64,000 bases of DNA from positions 6,351,501 to 6,415,500 of the forward strand of contig OW028577.1 in the NCBI GenBank assembly GCA_932294295.1, given 5' to 3'. Positions 11,796-23,600 of this stretch are shown one piece after another. Position 1 is the stretch's first letter, and each line of letters starts with the position of its first letter. The position numbers and the translations under genes are program-made. Source of the stretch: Alitta virens (taxonomy: Eukaryota > Annelida > Polychaeta > Phyllodocida > Nereididae). The notes below the pieces were generated by a model. It was not told the DNA's origin. It saw only the letters and a program-made list of their open reading frames with translations, and did no database searches.

Positions 11796-14700
11796 TTGGC
11801 AGACCTGCTCCTGGTCCGTCCTCAATTAACTGAACTTTGAAAACTTACAGATCGGAACACTGGTCAGGAGTGATTACAACTCATTAATCACCACTCTTTT
11901 GTGCGAAGATACACAACTTGCTCATTGATGGTATACGTGTTTCATTATGCTCATTCACTCGTGATACTTACATTTTTAGGCTGTATTTTTACCAAATAAG
12001 TAATTTTTGGTTTTACCGGGTATTGTTTTAATTTCAGAAGATAGCTATTATAACGAGGCTTTTGTTCTTGCCTTTTCTATTGTGTTATCTATTCGTATAC
12101 TTGTTTTATGACAGGATTTTTCTGTATCTGTAATGCACGCTTTTATTTCCTAAATGGTTTTTACAAATATTGTGATAGCACAAATACATGATGACTCTTC
12201 ACTTCCTCTTCATTGGCTTGCCTGAGCTGTAGACATTCCAATGCGAACTATTATGACCATTGTCAAAATAGCATCCTATCTCTGTAATAGGGAGAGAAAT
12301 AATGACAGTGTGAATTGGGTCCTTATCATTTTATCGTAATTAGGAACTGAATACTCATTTTATTCTGTAACTCTGTTCTTATTATTCATTTAACTCACGG
12401 GTTAATGTATTCTAATTAGTTCAATGATGGTAGAAGGTCTGTAGAAATGTGTATAATTAATTCTTTAAGCAGTAAATGATTCATTGTTTTGAAGATTTTA
12501 CAACAAATGGGTTCCAACATAGTTCAGTGACAGTATTGTTGGAGGTTTCTAGAAATAAGTGTATACATGTAATTAAATTACTTTTAAGTTAGTAAATAAT
12601 TCATTATTGTGAAGAATTTACAACAAAATGGATTCTAACTTAGGATGAAAAGTCTGCAATTGTGAGGTGCTATATATATGTGCAGGAACTTATATGTTAT
12701 CTTATTGATAGAGATTCAAAAATAAAAATTTAATTTATATGTAGCAAACACTGATTGTGGATCACAAACCAAAAACTACAAGAGATTTTAATTGCAACAC
12801 TTTAACCTGTACAATAGTCTCAATTGTGTTGCCCCATGTACTTATTGACGTCTCTCTCTTGTGCAACATAATACATGAATACGTTAGGTTCTGTCAATGA
12901 GGTCAAAGTCTGAAATATTGTGGAAACATTTAACGTAATAATCTGCCTAATATTGGGCCTGGTGGGTTTTTTTCTGAACACTACCTGTTATTTGAAGTAG
13001 CAATGTAAATTTTCCAAATTTTTAAACTAGTTAATAGAAATTTTTCTTCCAGAAACCACATAGTTTTTTTTTAATGGTTATTACATCAAATTGTTCTTTA
13101 TTTATTTTATACTTATAGATATATAGTTACACGTGCATTCTATCTCTTGCATTATATTGTTTCCTAGAATGGAAATTTATTTAAAACTGACCAAAATGCT
13201 CTGTACTTACTCAACTTGCATATTTATTACATTTTTATTTTCTTGGGTATTGACCATGTACGTGATGTATGGAGAACTTGATTTTTTCTGTAACATTTGA
13301 TGTATCATTAAATGTAATGTCACATGGCAGGGAAAAAAAAAGTGCAGTATTCTCCTGTATATTAGTGGTCAGTCATCCCATGTGCTGAATAGATTAAATT
13401 AATGAAAGTAGTGTTGGTTAGAAAAGTAGTTGACAGTTTTAATTGCTTAGATTAGGAAATTTAATTAGAAGAACAATTAGTGATATTTATCTGGGCCACT
13501 ATGAAAGCCGGTGATTTGACAAATGCAAGTTACACAGCTTATGTGGTTATGTTAAAAAAATAGCTCAATGAAAAACAATGAAATGACGGACACCAAAATG
13601 TCTTTTAGATTGTCTATGGATTTAAAAAAAAAAAAAGTGGTTGCATGGTTGATGGTTAAATCTAAGAATTATAGATTCACTTGCTACATGTTAAGGGAAA
13701 AACTAGTGACTAGCCAAATGTAAGGGATAATAAGGTAGGTTCGTGTAATCAAAAAAGGACTGAAATGGTTGGCTAAATGTTATTGGAAACCGTGCAATTT
13801 AATAATTGTAACGGAAAAACCATTCTAAAGTCCTGCATCAAAGATTTTAAGTCCAAATAGTTTTATTTTGATAATGTTGCTTAATTGGCTAACCTCAGTC
13901 TCCATATGTATGTCATAATATAAGCTTTAACGTAGCAGAAGTGAGTAAAAGTATTAGTATTTATCCAAAAACTGTTGTAATATTAGCACTTATCCAGGAC
14001 TGTTGATGTTATTTCATTGTAAATTATCTGGTGAAGGGGCTCCCTTCTTGATTGTTCTTTCAGTGACTATTGTATATATTTGTAATTTTTGTTTGCATTC
14101 ATTGGTACATGTATTAAATTTAGAGGGATATTTTGATTTGTTGAAGTAGAAGAGTAGATAATATGTTTCAGGTTGCACCTTAGCTATTGTGTCACAATTT
14201 TAAATGCAGATTTAATCCTTGGTTTTATCGTAAATTGTTTCTTAAAGCCGACAGTGTCTCAAATCTGCCCTTATGTAATGCCTTTTGAAATGCAATTGAG
14301 CCTCTGTCATGTTATTGTTACCATGTGAAAATCTCTTTGGGGTAACTCTCATGTGTAAATTTTATTATTAAAAGGCTGTTTGTGAAAGATATAAGCATCA
14401 GCAAAAAATAAAAGTAAAAAGTACAAAAAATTTATAAATACAGTCAAAGTTTACGTCTCATCAATATCACCAGTTTTAACGAAGTGCTCACTGAATAGTA
14501 AGACCAATTGTGACTTAGCATTTTAAACATTTGGTTTTAACTTGTGCTAGAATTGCAGACAATAGCTATTTAATCATTCTATTAAAACTTAAAATACAAT
14601 TATACTGGCTGTTGGTAATATTGTTTACGCTTTGTGGTCATCCATCTAGTGATCTCATACTGTTAAGCACTTAATCCACTGTGCTACTATATAGCTTGGG

Positions 14701-14913
14701 GGGCCTTATAGTTACACAAAGCGAATATTGTCAAAATAGTTGTATGGCATGTACATGTATATACATATTGGTCATTTTCATTGATGGTTTCTGTGATAAT
14801 AATTGCAGCACTGTTGTGAATTAGTCTTTCCTGTTACACTTCGAGTGTAATATGAGCATTATTTTTGTGATGCATTGTTATTTTCTGTCCAGCTCTGGTA
14901 AATCTCAAATAAA
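11796..14913 (+). other. Probable GT49 3' untranslated region and convergent intergenic DNA
   Basis: No further exon is seen after the TGA at 11793-11795. AATAAA hexamers occur at 12721 and 14908, so the transcript may end early or run close to the convergent kinase gene. Within it, 12416-12642 is an imperfect tandem duplication of about 110-120 bases, both copies containing a TTCATT...GAAG...TTTACAACAAA core. Confidence 0.45.
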
Positions 14914-15084
14914 AGTATTGATATGTACGATGTAAAAGTTATTTATTTCTCTTTAATCTGTACTTGCAGTTGTGTGAATGATCTGACCATACAAAAGTTT
15001 AAAATTCTGAATGTGAATGTTTATAACAATCTAACATACATGCTTGAAAGAACAATTATTTCAATATAAAATTAAACGTTTTTA

Positions 15085-16077
15085 TCATACAAGACCTGCA
15101 GAATTGTATCTAGTTGCAGTGGGTTGTGAGGGAGTGTCCGCAGGTGGTTTCTGTTTTAATAGAGTCCAGTCAAATACAGAGTCATAAGGTTTGTCATTTT
15201 GATGGACTGTTCTGTAAAGGATTCTGTACAGCTGTCTGAGGTAAAGGTAATCTGGTGAATCATCGAATCTCAGTCCTTTGCAATAGTTCAGGTACATGGC
15301 AAATTCACCAGGGTATCCTTTGCATAAGACTTCGACAGGAGTGGACATCTTTTTCTCGCTTATCCTGTCATACTTTTGTTTCTTAGTCACAGCCTTAAGG
15401 CCTTGCCAAGGCAGAGACCCTCGTAAGAAATACATAAATACATAACCCATTGACTCCATGTCATCTCGTCTGGATTGCTCAATACCTAGATGGGCATTAA
15501 CGCTAGCGTATCTTGCTGTACCCGTGAGGTTCTTGTCTTCGCGGTAAGCGATGTGAGTCTTTGTCCTGCTATCTCGATACTTCTTGGAGAGACCGAAGTC
15601 CACTATGAAGACCTTATTACTCTCTGAGCCTGTGCCCATCAAGAAGTTGTCGGGTTTGATGTCTCGATGGATGAAGTTCTTGTTGTGGATGAACTCGATT
15701 CTGCCTATCATTTGGTCTGCTAGCATGAGCACTGTCTTCAGCGAGAACTTGCGACCGCAGAAGTTGAAAAGGTCCTCCAAACTGGGACCCAAGAGGTCCA
15801 TGACAAGAACATTGTAGTCCCTTTCATGCACTCCAAACCAGCGTACTCTCGGGATCCCCAAACCTCCAGCTAAGAATCTGTAGACCTTGCTTTCATAAAG
15901 CAGTTGTGGGTGCTTGGTCTTCTGTGGTTCCAATTTCACTGCTACCTCTTCTCCGCTGTTGATATTAACGGCCATATAAATTTCTCCAAAGGATCCTGAT
16001 CCAACTTTCTTCTGCAAGCGATATTTTGTGGATCCACCCACATAAAATTCAGTCTTTGTGGATTGTTTGGTCTCCAT
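15085..16077 (-). CDS. Casein kinase 1 alpha-like serine/threonine kinase, intronless
   Basis: A single uninterrupted frame of 330 residues covers the whole kinase. It shows the glycine loop [10 protein letters not shown], the catalytic lysine in [18 protein letters not shown], the DFG box in [11 protein letters not shown], and the CK1 marks [23 protein letters not shown] and [12 protein letters not shown]. The last matches CK1 alpha better than delta/epsilon. CK1 alpha phosphorylates acidic or primed sites, for example beta-catenin Ser45 in Wnt signalling. The length matches the family. The animal CK1 alpha genes I know are split by many introns, so a gap-free copy beside intron-rich neighbours suggests a retroposed paralogue, still intact and with all catalytic residues. 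No fossil poly(A) tract is obvious. The start is the first ATG, just before the conserved N-terminus. Confidence 0.93.
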   Translation of the reverse strand: METKQSTKTEFYVGGSTKYRLQKKVGSGSFGEIYMAVNINSGEEVAVKLEPQKTKHPQLLYESKVYRFLAGGLGIPRVRWFGVHERDYNVLVMDLLGPSLEDLFNFCGRKFSLKTVLMLADQMIGRIEFIHNKNFIHRDIKPDNFLMGTGSESNKVFIVDFGLSKKYRDSRTKTHIAYREDKNLTGTARYASVNAHLGIEQSRRDDMESMGYVFMYFLRGSLPWQGLKAVTKKQKYDRISEKKMSTPVEVLCKGYPGEFAMYLNYCKGLRFDDSPDYLYLRQLYRILYRTVHQNDKPYDSVFDWTLLKQKPPADTPSQPTATRYNSAGLV

Positions 16078-16611
16078 TGTTCAGTTTCAGTCACCAACAC
16101 TTGAATTTCAAAGGTTCATAATGCCTGAAATAGGGCAGGAACCACAGTGACAGTATTGCACTCTTTGTTAATTTCATTAGTTTCTATGAAAAACACAGAA
16201 TTACTTATTCTGGCCATACCTGTTATTGCCAGGGAGTGGTGTTGTTGATGTGCTCAGATTTGACCAAATGGAAGAAGTCTGAGGTGTTGCTATGTGCTCA
16301 GAACAGGCCTAGACACATTTATACACAGCAGATTTAATAGCTTAGTATAAGCTTGTTCAGATTGGTCACAGTCACTGGGCACCAAAATCCACCTTTAGTG
16401 ATCAACTATATCTTCAACAACAAATGGACCCTATCAATTCCACTCTGCTCAATCAAGCGTGAAATATGGCTATGTCACAGCATGAGTAATGCTGCTTTGT
16501 CTCCAATGAGGAGAATCCATACTGTTGGAGTAGAATAGAATGTATTTTTATATATTTTTTGATGTATACCTTCATTACACCCTACCAGCTGCAGGGTACT
16601 TTATAGTTAGT

Positions 16612-16690
16612 GTGATATGGTCTTTAGTGGTAAAGGCATTCACTATCTGATTATGAGGTAGCAGGATCAAACACCCACCGCACTGGTGTG
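16612..16690 (+). repeat. tRNA-derived SINE fragment
   Basis: TGGTCTTTAGTGGTAAAGGC resembles a tRNA D-arm/box A. About 40 bases later GTAGCAGGATCAAACACCC resembles the T-arm/box B. It is too degenerate to be a working tRNA. A related piece lies inverted at 40905-40985, sharing the GGTNAAGGCATT core. Confidence 0.5.
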
Positions 16691-17074
16691 GGCTCTTAAC
16701 CTAAACCCCTGCTGATTAATTCTGACTTGGAATATGTTCGGTGAGATTGTATACCCATAAAATTAAAAACATGTATAAACAATCGAGAGAACTGGGGGAA
16801 GGAGCCGTTATAAATTCTCTAGGCCTTCTTCCTTTGGCTAAAACATGGAAACTGTCCATAAAAGTAAGGATCAAGTGAAACTCAGCCAAATAAATCGCTG
16901 ACAAAGCAAATCTTCGAATCTCATTTTGCATCATTTTAAAGTGGTACAGTCAAACCTGTGTTTAATATATTGGTCAACCAAAGGAATTTTTAATTTGGCC
17001 ATCAAAGATATGGGAATATTAAATGGATCAAGAGCTGAGTGTTAGGTTTAACTTATTTTAGGAAGAAGTGGAAA

Positions 17075-17323
17075 AAGTGCAGTATAGCGGACCAAAATTA
17101 TTGACCATATTAAGCGACCCTCGTTGCTTGAATTCAATTAGTGACGTCAAAAACTAACGGTTTATTTTCCTTTTTCTTGGGGGCTACTGCACCTAAAACC
17201 CCCGCTACTCTACACAAATGTGTTCTTATTGTGTGCCAGAACGAAATTTGGCCAAAAATGCAGATTATTTTCACGTTTCATGGACGCCAAATATGGTCAA
17301 TAATTTGGGTCCGCTAAACTGCA
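17075..17323. mobile_element. MITE with ~35 bp terminal inverted repeats
   Basis: The left end GTGCAGTATAGCGGACCAAA continues ATTATTGACCATATT. The right end is its near reverse complement, ending GGTCCGCTAAACTGCAC at 17323. The spacer of about 180 bases has no coding sequence. No clear target duplication was recognised. Confidence 0.75.
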
Positions 17324-17912
17324 CTAAACCCGAAGGAGTTTGCAAGGAGGATAATCCCAGGCCCCACTCATTCAAGTCTCCAGGCTGAACTATGGTGACA
17401 TCTGCCACACTATTAATGCTACAACTGCCCTGCGGACAATATAAGGTCATCAATGCTCCAGTGGGACATCACTGATGTCCCACTTAAGTATTAGGACAGT
17501 ATAGAAAACCCATCGATCAAGATGTTACCCCGCAGGAATGCGTTGTCCCCACAGCAGTGGACTTATCATTTGATTTGGCTAATAAGACTTAGCTGCCATT
17601 TATCATTAATATGGTGCTTATATTGTTACTGATAAATTCATAGCAGACCTGAATCGCCTAATTGAGTTCTTAATTTTTTGACTTTAAGGAATGGTTGTAT
17701 AAAATACTGTGGCGCTATAAGATTCAGATTCTGAATGATATTTTTTCTTTCTTTTTCTGCATCACTATGGATCAGTCAATAAGACACCTCGAGATAGATA
17801 TACAAGATTTATTTGACATGAAATACAATGCAGTAACAACACATGACAACTTATGAGTCGATGAAATTGAGTAAAGGGAAAGATTTAATGAATTCTAAAT
17901 TCAGAGAATGAT

Positions 17913-20083
17913 TTAAACTTCCATATTTTCATCCTCTTCTTCTGTGATGACTTGTACCAACTTCTTTTCCAGTGTCTTTTCCTTGGCTAAAAATATTAAA
18001 ATACAGATATATATATATATATATATGTATGTATTTCCTTTTGGAAGCAATAAAGATTATTATTATCATTATATGTGTATTTTTAGTGAAGGAGATGGGT
18101 CCAGTGGGTTTGAAGTGTTTATTTGAGCTGAATGAGTTGATTCTACAATCAGTATATGACGTCATGCATAGTAATTAGAAAGTGACGTCATAATTGTGCT
18201 ATAAATAGATATATTTGTCATGTATTCGTGACAGTATTAATATGCTGAGAATACTTGGTTCTGATAATAATCACTTCAGCAAGGTACTAATTAATATTTG
18301 ATAATAATCACTTCTGCAAGGTACTAATTAATACTTGATAATAATCCCTTCAGCAAGGTACTAATTAATATTTGATAATAATCACTTCAGCAAGGTACTA
18401 ATTAATATTTTATAGAACTTTTTTTTATTTTTTAAAGAAACTTACCACCAGGAGCTTTGATGAGATGAATGTATTTTTCAACTTCACGGATATCATCAGC
18501 CTTGCGAAGCTCCTTGCCCTTCTTCAATCTGTAAATTATCAAAGTAGTGGCATTAATGCCAGTATTAATAGTATTATATAGACCATAGAGGGTAAAATTG
18601 TCATATCAAAGTGGAGTTGGTAATAACAGAGGTTGAATTGGACTCATACCTGTTCAAGATGTACTGCGCCTGTCTCTTCTGTTTAATTTCTTCAACACGT
18701 TTCATTGCCTTCACTGAAATTGAAAAATTAACATTATATAAATAAGACACACTGACACACATTCAACGTACGCCACTAAATGAAAAAATTATATAATTAT
18801 TATCTATATAATTATATATTAACACCTGGAATCAGGGATTATTACAACAAAATTGTTTTGAAGTACCTGTGTTACTCCATAATTCTCTTTCATATTTTAC
18901 TGGCACCTGGCGTCTCTTTTCAAACTCAAATGACGGGTCGACTGCAAGATCTTTCCCAGCCGCTTTTCTGAATGCCTTGGTCCATTTCACTTTCCTTGGG
19001 TTTCGTTTGTGTTTGAATCCTTTGTGACATTTTCCTCTGCAGAATCTGAAGATCTGAAAGGTGACATAACCAAGATTAACTTCATTCAAAATACCTCAAA
19101 ATTAAAATAATTTTGACTGTCAATGACAATTAAGACATATGACTGGTCACTCACAAATTTTTGTAGTAATGTAGGGATGATATAAGGTTAATTATTGCGA
19201 CCTGGCATACATTTTGTTGTGGACAACCATATAGGTGTCGGTTAACCTCACTCAAAAGAGGGGGGGGGGGGGGGGAGGAGGAGGTCTGAAAACCATTCTT
19301 CTCAGTACTGCTAAAACTTTTTCTAGAGGGTCATGGTGGTTTTATCATACATGAATGGCGAGATGGACGCCATATTAGCGTCCACCAATGAGAAGAGAAG
19401 AACTTGATCACAAGACAGCAAAACATGCATGATAACTAGGGCTCGGCGATTATCGACGATTATTAATTAAGCGAACCGAAAATCTGGAAAATTCGATTCC
19501 TGATTATTTGATTTGTAACCTCGATAACTTTGCGCCAGGTGTCCGCAATTGTCATGTGCTGCCACCTGGATTGAACTGCAAGTACTTATGTTTCACATAA
19601 AAATTGATATGTCATTGAAGTAGCACAGCATTACCACTTTGTGTGGGTTACATCAAATAATCGATTAATCGATAATCGGTTGCCAGAAGCCCCGATTAAT
19701 CCATTATCCGGTTTTTTTAGTGCAGTTCACCACAAGTTGCACAACCTATATGTATATGGTCCTACACAACTAAAATAAAATAACAAAGGATGACTATTCA
19801 TGTAAACATCAGATGTAGTATTTCATATTTCAACATAATGATTCGTCACTCCATACCGGCCCAGACGAGCTACTATTGAGTGTGACTCAGACATGTGCAA
19901 ATCATATGCAATTCACGTGTTGTGGTGCAGGTTTGTTTTGGCTTCCAATGGCCCCAGACTCTCCCAAATTCCGCATGATCTACCCCACCCAAACTTACTC
20001 ACCTTACAGTCGTTCCTCACAAAAGTCATACCGTGGCCAGGGTATACCGTTGAAGAGCAGTAGTAGCATTTTTCCAACCGCAT
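17913..20083 (-). CDS. RSL24D1: Ribosome biogenesis protein RSL24D1 (RLP24)
   Basis: Five exons join without a break: 20003-20083, 18867-19053, 18650-18713, 18446-18528, 17913-17986. The 162-residue product matches the 163-residue human protein almost end to end. It begins [18 protein letters not shown] with the zinc-binding cysteines of the eL24 fold, then [32 protein letters not shown] and [16 protein letters not shown], and ends with an acidic EEEDENMEV tail. RLP24 is the nucleolar placeholder for eL24 on pre-60S particles; it is exported with the particle and removed in the cytoplasm by the AAA-ATPase Drg1/SPATA5. Donors are GTGAGT, GTACTT, GTATGA and GTAAG. NCBP1 ends about 565 bases upstream on the same strand. 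Intron 4 holds a minisatellite and a promoter-like CRE/TATA cluster; intron 1 holds a hAT-like remnant. Confidence 0.97.
18157..18207 (+). promoter_or_regulatory. Two perfect CRE palindromes plus TATA box
   Basis: TGACGTCA occurs at 18157-18164 and again at 18183-18190. A TATAAATA box follows at 18200-18207, ten bases after the second CRE. The cluster is inside RSL24D1 intron 4, oriented by the TATA box toward the plus strand. It resembles a CREB/ATF-driven core promoter, but no downstream transcript could be recognised. Confidence 0.4.
18262..18411. repeat. Minisatellite, 37-38 bp unit, 4 copies
   Basis: Four head-to-tail copies of TGATAATAATCACTTCAGCA followed by AGGTACTAATTAATATT, differing by one or two bases each. 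The array sits just before (plus orientation) RSL24D1 exon 4. Confidence 0.95.
19437..19720. mobile_element. hAT-like MITE remnant (one end recognised)
   Basis: TAGGGCTCGGCGATTATCGA looks like a hAT terminus and resembles the left end of the better-defined element at 42755-43234. AATCGATTAATCGATAATCG near 19656 echoes it in reverse. The matching right end and 8-base duplication could not be found, so the right limit is uncertain. A poly(G) run precedes it at 19259-19276. Confidence 0.4.
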
Positions 20084-20647
20084 GATGAAATTCTTTCACA
20101 ACCTGCGTGTTGTTGGAAGAAAAAGGAAGTCGTCCCGCAGAAAGTCGATAACGTCCAAAAACGTCAGATGGCGCTAAATACCTTTCAGTGGTCGGTGCTG
20201 CCACCTCTGATGGCCAGAAGCTGCCAGACTTCATTATTAACCTGTACCTATACTATATCCACAGCTGCTTGTTTTTAATTTTTCAGTTACTATTCCTTTT
20301 GTATTTATCTGCCTTGGCTTCCAGTTTTTAAATAGGGTTATTATGAACACCTTCTCTACACTATGAAAAGTTGCTATAGGGATTTTCTAAAGTACAAAAA
20401 AGACTAGTCTACCATTTTAATTCCATAATATTTATTTCATCAGAAATACAGTAATGATATATCATAAGAAAAAGGAAATAGCTGGCAGAACCATGAATAA
20501 CAATTCTTTACATTGCGAACATCAGTAGACTTCAAAACAAAGAAAACAAGCTGATAATATTAAAAAAATAAAAAAGCCAACATTTTGACAAGCGCTGGTC
20601 CTTAAGCCAAATAAATGATTTATTTACTCTCAAAGATAAAAACATGT

Positions 20648-23600
20648 CTATGAACGCAAAGCACAGAATTGTTGGAAAACTTCAAGAATGTGAATGTCAA
20701 TGTCGCTGGTGAACATCAGAGATTCCAAAGTGTTGATGTACCGATAGACCTGTTCATGATGCTGCAATCAAAGTAAGATGGTTATAAGTTAGTAAGTATT
20801 GAGAACATGATAGCGATGAAAATTTAACAAGTGTGTCTATGATATAAGAATGAAAAATACCATCAAGAAAACTTGCTGCAGTCTCTCAATAACCCATTTG
20901 TACCATGGAGTGTTGTAGTCTTTTCCTTCAGCCTCACACTTGGCAAGATGATCTGTCAAAATGATGATGAATCTCTGCAAATAAATCGCAATATGCCATT
21001 AAAAAAAATTTCATAAATATCAGAGAAACTTTATAAGGTCTTAATTTCTGGGAACATAACCAATATAGCTTCTTAATAGAATTAGAGATATTTATTATTC
21101 ACCTGGAAAATGATCAAGAAGAGATTTTTCTGCTCTCCCTGGACTGTCTCCAATCGTTCTTCCATTCTCTCAATCTTTTCCTCCGAAGGGAGGTCTGAGT
21201 CATCGGGTTCCAGCTCCAAACTATCGTTCACCTGTTCGGTAACAATATTTTCAGTTTTTATGCGATCTGCACAAGCCTAGAACTTTTCAGTTTAATATCA
21301 TGGAAACACATTAATAAGTACATATTAAACTGAGCGACATAGTGACATACCCTTCTCTTGTATTCCTCCAATTTATCCTTAGCATCATCTAGCTCCTTCT
21401 GCAACTTCATCACATGTTTGTTCATCTTCTTGACCGTGGCATTCATGATTTCCCACACATAAAAACTAAAATAAAGACAAAATTTAAGTATGAAATACCA
21501 TCTGATAACTAGAATCGAATACTCATTAGGTAACAGACTTGTGCAAAAGAGTAATATCATGTTTGATTGCATGTATCTGCTATAATATATATTATACATA
21601 CCATGTAAAATCTTGAGAAAGTTCCGCAGAGAACAACCAGTTGGCAACAGTAGAACACTCAACAACTTGCGTTTTCAAGAACTTATCCACAAGAATTGTC
21701 AGCATCTGCAAAACAACAACGATCAGGCAATCAGCGAACTTAGATCTATTAAGATAATTATTAGCAAACCTTTTTTTATTGTTAAAATGTACAAATACCT
21801 GTTGGTTATCTTTCCAAAGTTCATACAAAGCTTTCAATGTGTACATTTGTCCATCCTCAGTTTCGGCCAGAGCTTTGAAAACCAAGTGAAACCTGAAAAG
21901 AATCAGAATATTATCTTAGAATTATAACTCCTTTATTAAGAGACATTATTACAGGTTTAGCATGTGTTTAGTGTTTACCAGCTACACAGCCTTTTACCAC
22001 ATTGTAGAATTGTATTTACCAGTTATTTATTCAATTCAATGGTCAAGATCCTTTATTCATTTTTACATTTTTATTTACTTAATTACTTTTGTCAACTTAC
22101 TTGGCTAGTCCAGCAAAGGAATGACTGATTGATTTGCTACCCAAGAAGAGGACAGTCTGAACAAAAACATTCACTTTGATAGGATTGCATTCACCTGAGA
22201 AAAGAAAGACAACATTTATTTTCACATCATGTACACCAAATTATATCATTGACAAACATGCAGATCGATAACTGATTAATATTAATCTAAGATTGAATCA
22301 AATTACCAAGTTTAGCAATAAATTATAACCAAACTGATTGAAACTCACCCTCCCCTTCACTCATGTTAGGAATCTCTTTCAAGATTTCGATGACTTCTTC
22401 GGGAGTAGCTTTTGCTTTGATTGCCGACATTAAATTGTAAGCAACCATCGTCCCTGGCAATGAGCCCGACCCTTCCTTTTCATACTTGTAATTGGGAACT
22501 GGTTTGTTCGGCAACAAAGGCTCAAAATTATCGGGAACTGTATCTTTAAGCCTTTGATGATACGAGAGTCTGCAAAAAATAAATGCATAATTTAATAGTT
22601 ACATATGGCAATAATTACATCCGTCACCTGAGGCCTGTGATGTTTTGACATGAATCAATTTAACAACCATGAACTTGTTCATAGTGAATTTCCCGAAGTT
22701 CTTACCTCAAGCACTTGACAAGTACTTCTTTGACAAATTTCGGTTTGGGCATGAACTGATCCTGTTCCAAGCAATCACACCAATCCTCCCAACTCCAGCG
22801 GAACTGGAAATTGCTGAGATGGTAACTGAACCAGTTGCAGAATCTGAAAAGATAGCCAAATGCATCAGTATAGGTCAAGATTCCAGCTTGTGAAAAAACA
22901 TGAACAATATCACTGTCAATGAACCTGAACCTACCTCTCGATGCAAGTTGTGTTCATCGTATCCAATCTTTCATACAACATTTCTGTGGCTTGTGCAAGC
23001 TAGTTCGGTTAAGGAGACTAGCAAAGACATTTGAATTCACTAATATAGAAAGGCACGTGATGTGGCGCAACTTCAGACATGACTACAGGGATGTGAGGGA
23101 ACCCCCCAGCTCAGACGCGTCTTCTAAATATACGTACTTTGGATTTATAAAGTAATGAAGTGAGGAAGCGTAAGAAATGTTAGCATCTCTTTAAGTTGAA
23201 AAGACTTAAATTAATTGTTTGCCGCTACCTAAAGTGGATACACCATACCATCGGCATAGGAGCAAATTATGATCCGATGCCTGCTATGCATGGCACCAGA
23301 TAATGACTTATGTTGACCATCGGCATAGGAGCAAATTATGATCCGATGCCTGCGTTGCATGGCACCAGATAATGACTTATGTTAACTATCCAGCTACAAA
23401 TTTAATTCCAAAAGACATCCGACACCTTTTGAACAATTCTCACCATTACAATTATCTAACGGTACAAATGTCCACCATAGTGTTCTTGGTCTAAATCAAA
23501 CATGAAAATTACTATTTCTTTATTCTGACCACAAGGGCAGCGTCGATTTCTCTTGACAGGTGGGGGATGCAGCCTACTTTGTCTGTTCCACCGTGACTTT

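Larger units (their letters stand above)
16078..17912. other. Intergenic, repeat-bearing
   Basis: This holds the promoter side of the kinase gene and the 3' side of RSL24D1. A tRNA-like SINE piece (16612-16690) and a MITE (17075-17323) are present. On the minus strand an AATAAA signal at 17813-17808, about 100 bases past the RSL24D1 stop, is a plausible poly(A) site. No other gene was seen. Confidence 0.5.

Noticed and set aside
16612..16690. Functional tRNA gene
   Set aside because: Box B is degenerate and a full cloverleaf with a 7-base acceptor stem could not be drawn; best read as SINE debris.
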